The position numbers and the translations under genes are program-made. Shown here one piece after another: positions 26,801 through 36,884 of a stretch of DNA of 64,000 nucleotides. The DNA is from Plasmopara viticola (taxonomy: Eukaryota > Oomycota > Peronosporomycetes > Peronosporales > Peronosporaceae): NCBI GenBank assembly GCA_001695595.3, contig MBPM02000033.1, forward strand, positions 1 to 64,000. Direction: 5' to 3'. The notes beneath the pieces are model-generated. The model saw nothing but the letters and a program-made list of their open reading frames with translations. It was not told the origin of the DNA and ran no database searches. Within the stretch, counting starts at the first letter, position 1, and each line of letters opens with the position of its first letter.

Positions 26801-27540
26801 ATCTGGCTGTTCACACTGCCCGGATTAAATTTTGACCGACAAAGTTTCTGGTGGGCTCAAAAGAAAAAAATCTAAATCTGACGCAAAGGGTGGTTCGACG
26901 TTTAATTTCGAGCTTACACGCAGAGAGGAAGGCCATTTCTAAAGCTAAGACGCAATTTAAATACTGTTTCTAATTGGATTAACGAGTTTGCTAGGCGCGC
27001 TAAATTTGTCGTTGTTGGGTCTTGGACTCGCAGTGCACGTCAGACCATATGACTACATGTGGAAAAATACCCAACAAAGTGAAGTTTACTTTGTATCACA
27101 TTCTGGTGAAATTTTCAAATCGAGTCACCTTTTGCTTTTTCAAAGTAAGTAGGATGACAAATTCCGTAATGTAGCTCGGGCCGGGGTGAGGGATGACGAA
27201 AAACCAAATTAGTGTGTCCCGGTATGACACCTGCTGAAGGCCGAAGAGCTACAAGTGTTTCAAGCCTACAAAAAAGCAGGCGAATCAGCAAGAGCTGACG
27301 GTTTAGCCTCGTTGTCTTTGCTGCACCAGAGAAGCTTAAAGTCTGCCACAAAAGACAACAAGCGCGTCTGCAGCGGAACAAGGTAGCATTGAGTACTTCG
27401 TTGAAGCCAGCGCATCGTCAACAAATGATCCAAAGGTCCCCTTGCAGTGTGGATGTGCACTCGTGGAATGGCAGATCTCGATCACCTACTGGCGCTTCGT
27501 GTATCTCAAAGAGATTATTTCCTTAATAATTACTTGCGCG
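26801..27540. other. No gene seen; retroelement-derived sequence suspected
   Basis: There are short open stretches on the minus strand at 27,115-27,460 in two frames, lying directly downstream of a gag relic. They may be decayed polyprotein, but no motif could be named. Confidence 0.35.
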
Positions 27541-27800
27541 CTGAATCGCCCTCTTTTGAGTACCGGCGTCGGCGAATTGAATCAAGGCCAGTCAATCAGC
27601 TAGATGGCTTAGCGTCTCAATAAAGTGGTTCGCATGCTCAGAGGGTCGTTTCACGTGTGACTTGCTTTTCATACCAGCGACGTTAAGCCGGTGTAGAACT
27701 GTGACTTGTCCAAATGTCATCTCCCGTGGAAGTTTGTCTAGCAAGTGAACTTCTGAACTGCAGTATTGAACCTTAAAGTCTTGTCACACCTTCTTTCACC
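27541..27800 (-). pseudogene. Second retrotransposon gag relic
   Basis: The minus strand reads KLPREMTFGQVTVLHRLNVA, then GMKSKSHVKRPSEHANHFIE and TLSHLAD.LALIQFADA, with one stop. The pattern 'YLYRLNVAGL...EHV.HFIETL.D..LA..L.LL.L.D' is, to my knowledge, typical of gag-like polyproteins of oomycete retroelements. It is separate from the gypsy element to its left. It is too damaged to be coding. Confidence 0.55.
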
Positions 27801-29115
27801 GTGCGGTATGGCTCAATTGCCGGTATCATTTGCGTGCGTGGCAGAGAACAAGTCCTCAGCAACCTTGCTGGTCGTGCCACCTTATCTTTGTTATATCAAG
27901 TCCGCGCTCGATCTACATTATGCCCTTTGTTCGGCTAGCTCTTTCGACTCGGAGATGGCCGAAATGAGCGATTGCTTGCGTCCCTCATTAATGATGACGC
28001 AAGAACGACTGATCTAGACAATCTGATTCGCACCATGCGAAGCGGCTGAGTCTATGTCCACGTCCAGATCCCTGTCACTCGATGTGGGGACGCAATCAAT
28101 GTGCTTCTAAATAATTTCATGGCTGCATTTAAAAGCATTTGCTAGGACGGTGCTCAGCGCCGTGTCTGATTTTTGAAAAAGGATATGTCTTTCCAGCTTT
28201 CCGCTACAAAAAGAATGTTGGAGACGAGTGGATCACGAACCGCCGAAACAATTACTGAAAGTAATGAGAAATGTGTATTTTCTCGATTCGGAGTGAAACA
28301 AACAGTCATGATCTGAAACTCGATTTCATGTCTATTTTATTTCAGCGCTTTGGTGCAAGATAGCATGCAACGATGGTGACACGATATCGATCCAATGCGA
28401 AAGCCGAGCGAATGGCTCAAACCCTATACTAAGCAACGTCACGTATGTGAGCTAATGGGATTAAGACGAGTAGGTAGAGTGCCTGATGTTTGCCCTCAAT
28501 CCGGATGATGATCCCATTTGCGGCAAGATTCCGTTATGCTTGATGTATGGATGGAACACCCGGTCTACTTAAGAGGCTACGCTACCGCTTGAAATGTCTA
28601 GGCGGCAAATTGTAATCCGCGCCGGTGGCAATACCGTTTCCAACGAGAGTACCAGTACACTCGTGATCAAGTTAGTAAGGCATTACAGCAAACGATGAAA
28701 GGCCAAGCCCATAGAATGTCAGCCTTCTGGCATCGAGGCGGGCTATCAGGGTTAAATGTGTTTGGATCGCGTGAACGAGGTCTATGCTTATATATTAGAA
28801 AACACGTGTAGTTATCATTAGTAAAAAAAAACACATATACCGACATGCCGCATGACTAGAGATCGCGTAGACGACTCAAGCTTGTCAAACTTATCCGGAT
28901 CGTTTAGATGCTACGCTTAAAAATGGGTGTGTGTGATTTTACCAATGTAATCATGCGATAATTTTGCGTGTAAAGTTTATTATCCGACATAGCCACTTAT
29001 TATATTTGTTCTCGTCTCTGTTGCCTTGTGCAATACCGCATTCGAAGTACTTTTAGCCGCGCCAAAAGCGCGTCGATCATGCAAGTATTACATCGACAGG
29101 TTGACGTATCGCAAC
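27801..29115. other. No gene seen between the gag relic and the NAP1-like gene
   Basis: An 83-codon plus-strand frame at 27,766-28,017 overlaps the relic and resembles nothing known. The rest has frequent stops on both strands. A run of nine A's lies near 28,823. The last ~100 bp are probably the 3' untranslated region of the NAP1-like gene. Confidence 0.4.
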
Positions 29116-30301
29116 TTACTGGTTTTTGCATTCTGGTGGTTTCTCGGTCGACTTCGCGCCTCCTTCGAGTACAGGGAACTTTTTCTTGCCTCGACGAGGC
29201 TTTGGAGCCTCGTCAGCCGAAAGCGACTCTTCAGCCGAATCTTCGTAGTCATCGTTCTCCTCTGGATCGTAATCGGAATCGCCTTCTTCAACGGCCTCAC
29301 CCGTGAACCACAGCAAGGCTTGTGGTATTATGGTCTCGTGGATCGTAAAACCAACCTCAAAGTCACCGCTGAGCTGGCGCATGATCATTTCGCTCTGCAA
29401 CGATACATATCAATGAAAAATTTTCGGGTAACAATTGTTGGCTGTATAGCAAAGAATTGCATCAACTTACATCTTCGTCATCTTCCTCTGACGGCATCTC
29501 CACAGGCGTAAAGATCTGAAAAAAACTTTCACAGGGCTCAGTGCGGCTCACGACGCGAGTCTCGCCTTTTCCTCCCTTTGCGCGTTGCTTAACCTTTTTG
29601 GTCACCTCGCACAAGTTTTGTCCCTCTTTCCACTCGATAATAGTTCCAGTCACGTTGCGCAAAACCGCCTCGCCCATCTCCGACGCGTCACCAATATCGT
29701 ACTCTTTAACAAGATTCTTATTGAAAAAAAAAGGGTTTTCTGCAAATTCGAACGTAAGCTTGAACCCGTTGTCCTCCTCGTGACTCACCGAGTGCACATC
29801 GTTGAGGAACTCAAAGGCCGGTAAATCGCGCTCTTGAATAAGGTCGGCCAGCACCGAGTGATTCATGAAGGCACGCAGCCAAAAGCCAGGTACACCTTTG
29901 ACATCTTCTTCGGGCTCGGCATCAACCTTTTGGATATCGGCGGAAGCGGCCGTGACGGCATCTACCTCTTTGGCACCGGAAACGATGTCAGCGCGGTCCT
30001 TGTAAAAAGGCTGGTATAGCTTTTCATACTTCAGTTCTAATACCTTGCGTTCCCTCTCAAACTCCTCCTCCAGGACAGCCTGCGCCTCCTGAAGCTTACG
30101 CAACGCATTGAGGCGCAGCAGCACGGTCTTTGGCAAATTTGTCAGACCGTTCTCCTCCTCGTCTTCGGCGGCTTCTGCATCATTTACTGCCAACTGTGTT
30201 ACCTGTTCTGTCACGCTATCTACGGGTTGAAACCCGCGTCCATCGTGGCGATCTACTTCTACCACGGTATCCTGATCGCTCGCTACGGGCTTATCAGACA
30301 T
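29116..30301 (-). CDS. NAP1: NAP1-like nucleosome assembly protein (histone chaperone)
   Basis: Two exons, 30301-29471 and 29394-29116, flank a 76-bp intron (GTAAGT..TTGCAG, phase 0); the product is 369 residues, the normal NAP1 length. The family binds H2A-H2B and H3-H4, shuttles them to the nucleus and helps build or remodel nucleosomes. Visible marks: an acidic, low-complexity N-terminus; a long helix with KLQEAQAVLEEEFERE and LELKYEKLYQPFYKDR (the dimerisation helix and the classic 'LE.KY..LY.P.Y..R'); a central fold with GVPGFWLRAFMNH, LKDVHS-like and FEFAENPFFFN segments; FFQIF; and a strongly acidic C-terminus ending in a basic RRGKKK patch. Exon 2 opens with MRQLSGDFEVGFTIHETIIP, which matches the family end. 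The start is the first Met after an open leader. It diverges from the HDAC gene with 140 bp between start codons. Confidence 0.93.
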
Positions 30302-30441
30302 TTTTTGGTAGCGGGGGCAATCGCTTGTTTTGTTTTTGTCGCTGTATTTCCGTGTTTTGGTTGGCTGCGAATGAGTCCCGTGCCTTCTTTAGCGTGCACC
30401 ACACCACCTACCGATAACCCGCCCCCTGGCTATCGTCAAGA
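30302..30441. promoter_or_regulatory. 140-bp shared divergent promoter of the NAP1-like and HDAC genes
   Basis: Only 140 bp separate the two start codons, so both core promoters and 5' untranslated regions must fit here. On the NAP1 strand a GACTCATTCGCAG sequence (plus-strand 30366-30378) loosely resembles the oomycete initiator TCATTYYNCA. A C-rich tract lies near 30,419-30,428. The shared promoter follows from spacing; the initiator match is weak. Confidence 0.5.
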
Positions 30442-31976
30442 ATGAACAGCGCAATAGGCAGCTCAGTGGTACTTACCAGCCGTAGCGCGGTCGCTTCCAA
30501 GCGCCGGGTCGCCTACTTCTATGATTGTAAGACGCAGTCCTATTTTTGGTATACTTTATGAAATCTTTCAACCTTTAAACTTTCACTGCAGCCGAGATCG
30601 GCAACTATCACTACGGCCAGAATCACCCTATGAAGGTAATCTAAATCTCACGAGAAGCTATTAGTCGGTACTATCAGAAGCACTTTTATATGGGCAGCCG
30701 CATCGCGTGCGAATGACTCATAATCTTATCACCAATTACGGCCTCACCAAGCACATGGAAGTCTTCGTACGTCAGTACCTTTGCATGATATATACAAGAT
30801 TTCAATTCACTCTTCTTGTATTACAATTAGCGCCCTCGCCTTGTGGACTGGACTGAGCTCACCCGGTTCCATTCAGACGACTATATTCACTTCTTGCGGC
30901 TCGTAACTCCCGACAATATGCACGAGTATTTACGCCAGCTGCAACGCTTTAACGTGGGCGAAGATTGTCCGGTTTTTGATGGCCTCTTTGAATTTTGTCA
31001 GCTTTACGCGTCGGCTTCTATCGGTGGTGCTGCCAAGCTAAATGCGGGCTCGGCCGACATTGTCATTAACTACTCAGGCGGTCTTCACCACGGTAAGCGG
31101 TCGGAGGCATCCGGATTTTGCTATGTCAATGATTGCGTGCTTGGGATTTTGGAGCTGCTCAAGAGTCACCAGCGCGTTCTGTACATCGATATTGATATTC
31201 ATCACGGAGACGCTGTGGAAGAGGCCTTTTACACGACAAATCGTGTGATGACATGTTCTTTTCACAAATACGGAGAATTTTTCCCTGGCACGGGCGATAT
31301 TAAGGATGTCGGTCATGGAGACGGCAAACACTATGCTGTCAACTTTCCTTGTCGGGATGGCATGGATGACGAGAGCTTTACAGGTATCTTTCGCAGTGTC
31401 ATTTCTAAAGTAATGGAGCACTTTGCGCCAGGAGCTGTACTGCTCCAGTGTGGCACAGACTCTCTTTCTGGCGATCGCCTTGGCAGCTTCAACCTGTCAG
31501 CCAAAGGCCACGCCGACTGCGTCGCTTACGTGAAGAGTTTTAATATTCCAACGCTTGTTGTCGGTGGTGGGGGATATACGCTGCGCAATGTAGCCCGAGC
31601 TTGGTGCTACGAGGCGTCGCTACTGGTAGGCGTTGATATCCCGGACGCAATGCCGTACAACGATTATTTCGAATACTACGGCCCAGAGTACCGCTTGCAC
31701 TTGCCCGTGAGCAACATGGAAAACCTAAATACACCAGCTTACCTTGACGAAATTAAGCGACAGATCCATGAAAACCTTCGCCAGATCGAGCCTGTTCCCA
31801 GTGTTCCTTTCGTAGTCGCTCCCCCGTCGGCACGTGTTCAAGAGGAGGAAGAAGCAGCTGCGCGCGATCATGAGGAGGATGATCGACTCATGATGGATGT
31901 TTCGGGGGAGCGCCAAATACAACAAGAGCTTAAGCAGAGCGATTCTCCTCATCACGCTGCCGAGTTTTATGATTAA
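30442..31976 (+). CDS. Class I (RPD3-type) histone deacetylase
   Basis: Four exons: 30442-30526, 30592-30635, 30698-30766 and 30831-31976, with 65-, 62- and 64-bp introns. All splices are GT..AG and keep frame, giving 447 residues. The upstream exons restore the conserved opening: [20 protein letters not shown] then [15 protein letters not shown]. The deacetylase fold is intact. It shows [19 protein letters not shown] (active-site His pair, ~152-153), [16 protein letters not shown] (zinc ligands Asp188 and His190), [27 protein letters not shown] (third zinc ligand region) and [14 protein letters not shown] with the transition-state region. The acidic C-terminal tail ([15 protein letters not shown]) is variable in the family. 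It removes acetyl groups from histone lysines in nuclear co-repressor complexes. Its divergent neighbour is a histone chaperone. The ATG at 30442 is the only in-frame start seen close to the conserved region. Confidence 0.95.
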
Positions 31977-32797
31977 TTCACTGGTATGATTATCTGGTAA
32001 CGAGTACAATCAACACCGTATCGGTAATTACCGGTGTAATCAGGTGTGTATCGGTAATTATTACATTTTCGCATTGTATACTCCTTTCGAAAGGTGATGT
32101 TATAGGCTACAAAGTGCCCTGCTCATTATGCTTGCTCAAGTCAAAGGTCAGAAAATTGCACTCATGAACTTGATTTTCAGCGGCCACGACGCGAGGAACG
32201 ATACTTGAAACAATAATGAGCAGGCGCTTCGTACAAGAAACTTGACTTCATTCCGTTTTTCGCGTTAAATAAGGAATAGAACAAATTGAATAAATTTAGC
32301 GTCTGCCCAAAAGCAGGTGGCAGCGATAGCGCTGCACCCTCAATGGTTGACCAAAGCAGTAAGATTGTCCCGGATCATTTCATAAATCAGATATTACAAT
32401 AAAAATGTCACTTCAATGTCGCACGCGACGTAGATTGTAAAGTTGTCATGCTAGAAAAAGTATTGAATAGATCACAGCCTTGATAATCACTCAAAGTACT
32501 ACGCTTCTGTACTTTTGACATTCTCAAAATGGTTCATATGGAGAAATAATACCACGGAAAGAATAAAAGCCAAGGCGTCAAGCAATTACGCACAAATTAA
32601 AAAGTAATGCAGATTTCTGCCACAATCTCGTGTGGATCAGCTGTTCAAACTTCACGCTCACTTACGAGTGCTGCGATTTCTTTCTCGTAACTCTCGAGTC
32701 AGACAAAATCAACCATGCACTTCCAGTCAACGACGTCATAACTTCCTGCAGGCGGGTGGACAACTCGTACTGCATCAAAAGTGTAGGATGCGCTGTC
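31977..32797. other. Intergenic: 3' regions of two convergent genes
   Basis: No gene was seen. HDAC (+) and the RRM/RS gene (-) converge here. A 12-bp perfect palindrome, CGGTAATTACCG, lies at 32022-32033 inside a larger fold (ACACCG..CGGTGT), and GTATCGGTAATTA recurs shortly after; it may be a small repeat or a 3' hairpin. Confidence 0.5.
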
Positions 32798-34621
32798 TTA
32801 CTCGTCATCTTCTTCATAGTCTACGGTCAAATCATCCATGCCCGCGAACAGCTCGTCACGCGCCATACGGGACCCTTCATTCTTCATATCCATCTGTTGT
32901 GGCTCTACATTTCCCTCACTTTTAGACCGAGACTGTTTGATTCCTCCGGAAGCATCCTCAAGCCCATTATCGCTCTCATTGCGCCGATTAAAAGACCGAT
33001 GCGGAGAATGTCCACTTGACTTTCGCCCGCTCGAAGTTGAAGCATGCTCATGGTGAATCGGTGATGGAGTTAAAGATCGCTCTGGGCGGGACGAGCGTAT
33101 TTCACGCAGGTCACGGTGGTGACTGCGGTGGTCTCTCTCGTCCCGACTTCTGTCATAACGCGAGTGGCGACGGCGTTCATTGCGGTCTCCGAGACTATCA
33201 GCCTCCGGGTCAAACTCGTGACTGTCAGATGGACCTTCGCGTCTGTGATTGTATATACCATGAAGAGCTGGCGATCGCGAAGGTGAAAACTTCGACTTGC
33301 GGCCGCGCGGCGCAATTTCTTCGCGGCGTTCGCGACCAAAAGACTCACGCTGATGTTGCGAAGTTTGAAGGGGGGTAGGAGGGTGGCGATGATCCTGTGG
33401 CGGTGGGGAAGCCGAGCGATGATGAGCAGAAGGGGGGAGAGGAGAAAGAGAGCGATGCTGCGGAGGTGCCAACTCTTGGCGGTACAAATCACTGTCCCTA
33501 GCACCTCTGAACTGGTGAGCGTGATGCTTTTCACCACGACCGCCTCCACCTTGTCCAATGGCACTGCCCGAGCCGTAGCGGCTCAAATCAGCATCATGAA
33601 AATCACGACGTCCCTGGTTTTGTTGCTGGAAAAAGCGTTGACGCTCCTGTTGCTCATCTCGGGCAACTTCAGCGATGGAGCGTTCGTCAGCATAACGTAG
33701 TCGCTCCGGCTGGAGCGAGAGACGCTCGTCTGGGAGCTGACTCCCAATCGGGCGTTCCCCATGTCTGCGATAACCCCCGGACCGTTGATTCCTGCTGCTT
33801 TCTATCCTCCTATCAACATTTGGCGATTGAGAACGCGACCGAGGCCGACTTGTCGACGATCCTCCGTATTTTAAAAGCCGCGGCGGACTTCGGCTGTGGC
33901 TTCGCTGTATTTGCAGTGCACTACCGGGTGAAGATGATTGCATTCTACCACGTCCATCCCGCATAGAACCATCGCGACGGTATGACTGGCGCACATCTTC
34001 CAAATCGTGGCGGTAATAACTTAAGCGCGACTTTCCAGACTCATGTTTCCGACTGCGTCTTGACGAAGAAGATGGAGACGGGGACCCAACGCGGCGAAAA
34101 TCTCTGCGGCTATGGCCCTCCTCTCGTAAATCGCGACGCTCTCGAGAGTCTTCCGTCGAGCGCGGCTCCATCCAAGAACCTCCGCGTCCATGAGTTTGCC
34201 CACGAATTTCCTCAACAAGAATACTTTCCTCGTGGCTCCGAATCTCAATCGGAGATGGCGACCGAAGGCCATACGAACTTCGAAGCTCACGGCGATTCTC
34301 TTTATCAGAGAGTGTGCCATATCCATTGTCACGAGCAGCAGAATTCAACTGCATCACAGGAGAATGCGACCGCGAGCGAGGCGCACGACGTTCTTTCGAG
34401 AACCCAGTATAATGGCCGCCGCTGTGGTGCATCTTGGGAGAACGAGATCGCCCGCGAATATTTCCGCGATCACTTCTAGGTGGACTGCGTTCGCTATATT
34501 TAACCGACATCATTCGAGCATGCTCACGGCGTCCATTGAGACCATCCACAAGGTCGTCATCTTCTCTGTAATAAACACTTTTATTACCTCGACAATCTGC
34601 ATCACCACCAACTGCGACCAC
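32798..34621 (-). CDS. Arg/Ser-rich (RS) C-terminal part of an RRM protein, exon 2
   Basis: A 607-codon open frame rich in Arg, Ser, His, Glu and Pro with many RS, SRS and SP dipeptides (RGRSRSPK, RSRSHSP, RPRSRSQSP, SLTPSP). It ends in an acidic tail, MDDLTVDYEEDDE. RS domains bind other splicing proteins and are phosphorylated by SR kinases. The frame has no ATG before codon 37; it opens with GTG. It lies in exactly the same frame as the upstream RRM frame (34646-36169), separated from it by a single TGA at 34648-34646. A 66-bp intron (34677-34612, GTTGGT..TCGCAG, with TTTGCTGAC as branch site) would remove the stop and join both parts into one 1,101-residue protein. If so, this exon is 34611-32798. 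Otherwise it would be a separate gene starting at ~34,513. Repetitive composition makes exact homology hard to read. Confidence 0.75.
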   Translation of the reverse strand: MVAVGGDADCRGNKSVYYREDDDLVDGLNGRREHARMMSVKYSERSPPRSDRGNIRGRSRSPKMHHSGGHYTGFSKERRAPRSRSHSPVMQLNSAARDNGYGTLSDKENRRELRSSYGLRSPSPIEIRSHEESILVEEIRGQTHGRGGSWMEPRSTEDSRERRDLREEGHSRRDFRRVGSPSPSSSSRRSRKHESGKSRLSYYRHDLEDVRQSYRRDGSMRDGRGRMQSSSPGSALQIQRSHSRSPPRLLKYGGSSTSRPRSRSQSPNVDRRIESSRNQRSGGYRRHGERPIGSQLPDERLSLQPERLRYADERSIAEVARDEQQERQRFFQQQNQGRRDFHDADLSRYGSGSAIGQGGGGRGEKHHAHQFRGARDSDLYRQELAPPQHRSLSPLPPSAHHRSASPPPQDHRHPPTPLQTSQHQRESFGRERREEIAPRGRKSKFSPSRSPALHGIYNHRREGPSDSHEFDPEADSLGDRNERRRHSRYDRSRDERDHRSHHRDLREIRSSRPERSLTPSPIHHEHASTSSGRKSSGHSPHRSFNRRNESDNGLEDASGGIKQSRSKSEGNVEPQQMDMKNEGSRMARDELFAGMDDLTVDYEEDDE

Positions 34622-34645
34622 ATATAACGAACAGGCGGATTCAAG

Positions 34646-36169
34646 TCAGCAAATTACCACGCTGGATACAAACCAACACGAGACTCCAACTTTCGCTGCA
34701 TCAATCTTACCGAGTCGTCCCGACTTCAGCGCGAATCCTTGCTTCTTGTGCACGTTGAGACCGCGGCGCGTTGAATCAATCGCAAATTGCTCCTTGATAT
34801 CATAAACAGGTAGGATGCTGTATCCCATCACAGTAAAGAGCTGTTTTCGAATTGCCGCTTTGGCGTGTTCTACGTTGCGGAAGCGCACACAGCCCTTTTC
34901 CGCAAACGCCAATGGGCCGAATTGCTCCAATTGCTGGCACAAGCCATCCCACACTTCCGGATCACATTTGGTAAAATCGAAGTCGCGGACAGCATCCTTG
35001 TCTTCCATTCTAACGTTGTCTCCCATTCGCTCCACAAAAAGTAACGTGTCCACGGGAGGCCCACGCGCGAAATTTGCATTTAGAAAGGTGCGACCTCGAA
35101 ACTTGTTTCCATTCACATAGTGAATTGCCAAGCGGGCGTGCTCAATCGTTGGCATGCTCACAAATGCGTAAGCATTAGCGTTAAAGTCCGGCTCTTTAAT
35201 CTGCACTTTCATTATATCAATCTCAGGCCAAATGGGCAATAAAAACTCAACAATATCGGTGCTAGGCGTGTGACGGGGGAGGCTTCCCAGAAAAAGATAC
35301 GGACAAGGCGGACAATTGCGCGGTGATTGTGCACTGAATTTCGAACGCCTTCCTTCGTTCTCAACAATCCGGTCGTTCGACGTCTGTTTCTTCCACACAA
35401 GCAAGTCTCCGCTGCCATTCTCACGGCCGTTGCTCCATCCACGGTTTAGTTGCACAATTTTTCCTTCGTTCATGTTAATCTGGAGCTTGCTCGCCTCCTC
35501 GTCAAGCTTAAGCTTCTTAGTCTCACGCTCAGACGCCGCGTCGCCGTCGTTTCCTCCGGTTGCGTCGATTTCGTCACGCAATTTTTTGCGGCTGCGCTCC
35601 GAGGGTGAAGTTTGATTGTTACTTTTGTCGGCAACGGTACTGTTGACATTTTGCAAATGACAATCGGCTAATTGCAGTCGCTCTTCCAGCGCCTGACGCA
35701 GGGGTGTCACCTGGCGCAAAATTACCGAAGACTTCTCGGTTTCCAACATTTGCGTCACATTCTCTTCTATACGCAACATCCACATGCGCGTATTATTATG
35801 CGCGACAACGGCGGCGGAAGTGGGAGTAGAGGCGACTGCGGTGGCGGGGGGCGTCTTAACAATTTGCAGCAGCGCGCGCAGCGTGTGTATACGCACAGCC
35901 TGTGAGCGCTTAGATCCACAGAGCTTAAGCAAGACGTCTACTACATTAAGCTGAACGTGTGGAAAATGGAAAAAGTGTTTGTGAAGCAGCTGCGCCGCCA
36001 GACTGAGGACGACGTCATTCGCATCATCCCCGCTGGCCGCGTGTATAATTTTCTCGTACGCGTCCTCAGCCTTGTCTTCATCACGATTTGGGTCGTCGAC
36101 GGCCAGGGCCGAAACATCCTCGATCTCCGAGTCCCACGCGTACAATTCTGTCAACATATCCTCCGCCAT
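34646..36169 (-). CDS. RNA-binding protein: helical N-terminus plus RRM, probable exon 1 of an SR-related protein
   Basis: Reads 507 codons from the Met at 36169 (MAEDMLTELYAWDSEIEDV); an upstream in-frame Met exists at 36349, but its leader looks untranslated. Residues ~35-120 are helical and HEAT/ARM-like (VVLSLAAQLLHKHFFHF, VDVLLKLCGSKRSQAVR). A low-complexity basic linker follows (~190-270), then an RRM at ~280-370 with RNP2 LFLGSL and a weak RNP1 AYAFVSMP. A second folded part (~385-470) has an RRM-like end, GCVRFRNVEHAKAAIRK. The frame ends in a short tail that looks like intron read-through (VSCWFVSSVVIC). With the RS region downstream in the same frame it resembles SR-related splicing or 3'-end factors. 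The exact family is not recognised. The likely true exon end is 34678. Confidence 0.8.
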   Translation of the reverse strand: MAEDMLTELYAWDSEIEDVSALAVDDPNRDEDKAEDAYEKIIHAASGDDANDVVLSLAAQLLHKHFFHFPHVQLNVVDVLLKLCGSKRSQAVRIHTLRALLQIVKTPPATAVASTPTSAAVVAHNNTRMWMLRIEENVTQMLETEKSSVILRQVTPLRQALEERLQLADCHLQNVNSTVADKSNNQTSPSERSRKKLRDEIDATGGNDGDAASERETKKLKLDEEASKLQINMNEGKIVQLNRGWSNGRENGSGDLLVWKKQTSNDRIVENEGRRSKFSAQSPRNCPPCPYLFLGSLPRHTPSTDIVEFLLPIWPEIDIMKVQIKEPDFNANAYAFVSMPTIEHARLAIHYVNGNKFRGRTFLNANFARGPPVDTLLFVERMGDNVRMEDKDAVRDFDFTKCDPEVWDGLCQQLEQFGPLAFAEKGCVRFRNVEHAKAAIRKQLFTVMGYSILPVYDIKEQFAIDSTRRGLNVHKKQGFALKSGRLGKIDAAKVGVSCWFVSSVVIC

Positions 36170-36884
36170 TTTTGTCTTGTGTCTTAACTGGGCTAATTCC
36201 CCTGTGATCTTGTAACCCCCTCCACGTATTTTTTTCTGTCGTTTTCTTCGATTTCGTGTGCAATACCTTAGATATGGACGAAGTGCCCAATAAAGTACTA
36301 TATGTATAGTGTAGTACAAAACATGACCAGATCTCTCGCTATGCATCATTTATGGCCCGCAGAACACCTATTATAGCGCCTAAATTAGCAGATCGCTCTG
36401 ATCCGCTCTCCAGCGCACCTCAACATTATTTTTATATACCGGAGTGAGGCTTTACGAGACCCGCATGGCCAAGCACTAAACTTGTGCAAATAGCTTATTA
36501 TGTCTTAACACTTCCGCATCATTTTGGAAAGTACATTCAACAATATGTCCCAAGAATGACTACTCACCGGCGACGTTTACCTGTCTAAGCATACAGTTAT
36601 TTATCATCAAAGGCTTTTGACCGAGCATGCTCTTGAGATATGTTTGTCCGTAGATTGTTTTTGAAGGAGATGGGCTACCTCTGACACCACCTAGAATAAA
36701 TTTTCGAGGTCATGAGGGTCAACAAAGCTAACGCTTGTATCAACAAATGCATATCAGCAATATTTGAAAATATATCCTCAATTTTTGTAAGCAGCAAAAG
36801 ACCTTAGAAAGAGATAGCCGTCTTGGCTTGACCTAAGCGATGAGGGATCTACCCGACTCCTTATTCGGATTTGTTTGGATCCAT
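36170..36884. other. Intergenic; no gene seen
   Basis: AT-rich sequence with frequent stops. It holds the presumed promoter of the RRM/RS gene on its left and leads into the second satellite block on its right. A TATATGTATAGTGTAG stretch lies near 36,298. Confidence 0.5.

Noticed and set aside
29026..29511. A 161-codon plus-strand frame
   Set aside because: It lies opposite both exons and the intron of the NAP1-like gene and has no domain of its own.
32838..34627. Several plus-strand frames of 72-165 codons opposite the RS region
   Set aside because: They are shadows of the Arg/Ser-rich minus-strand frame, whose codon bias leaves the other strand open.
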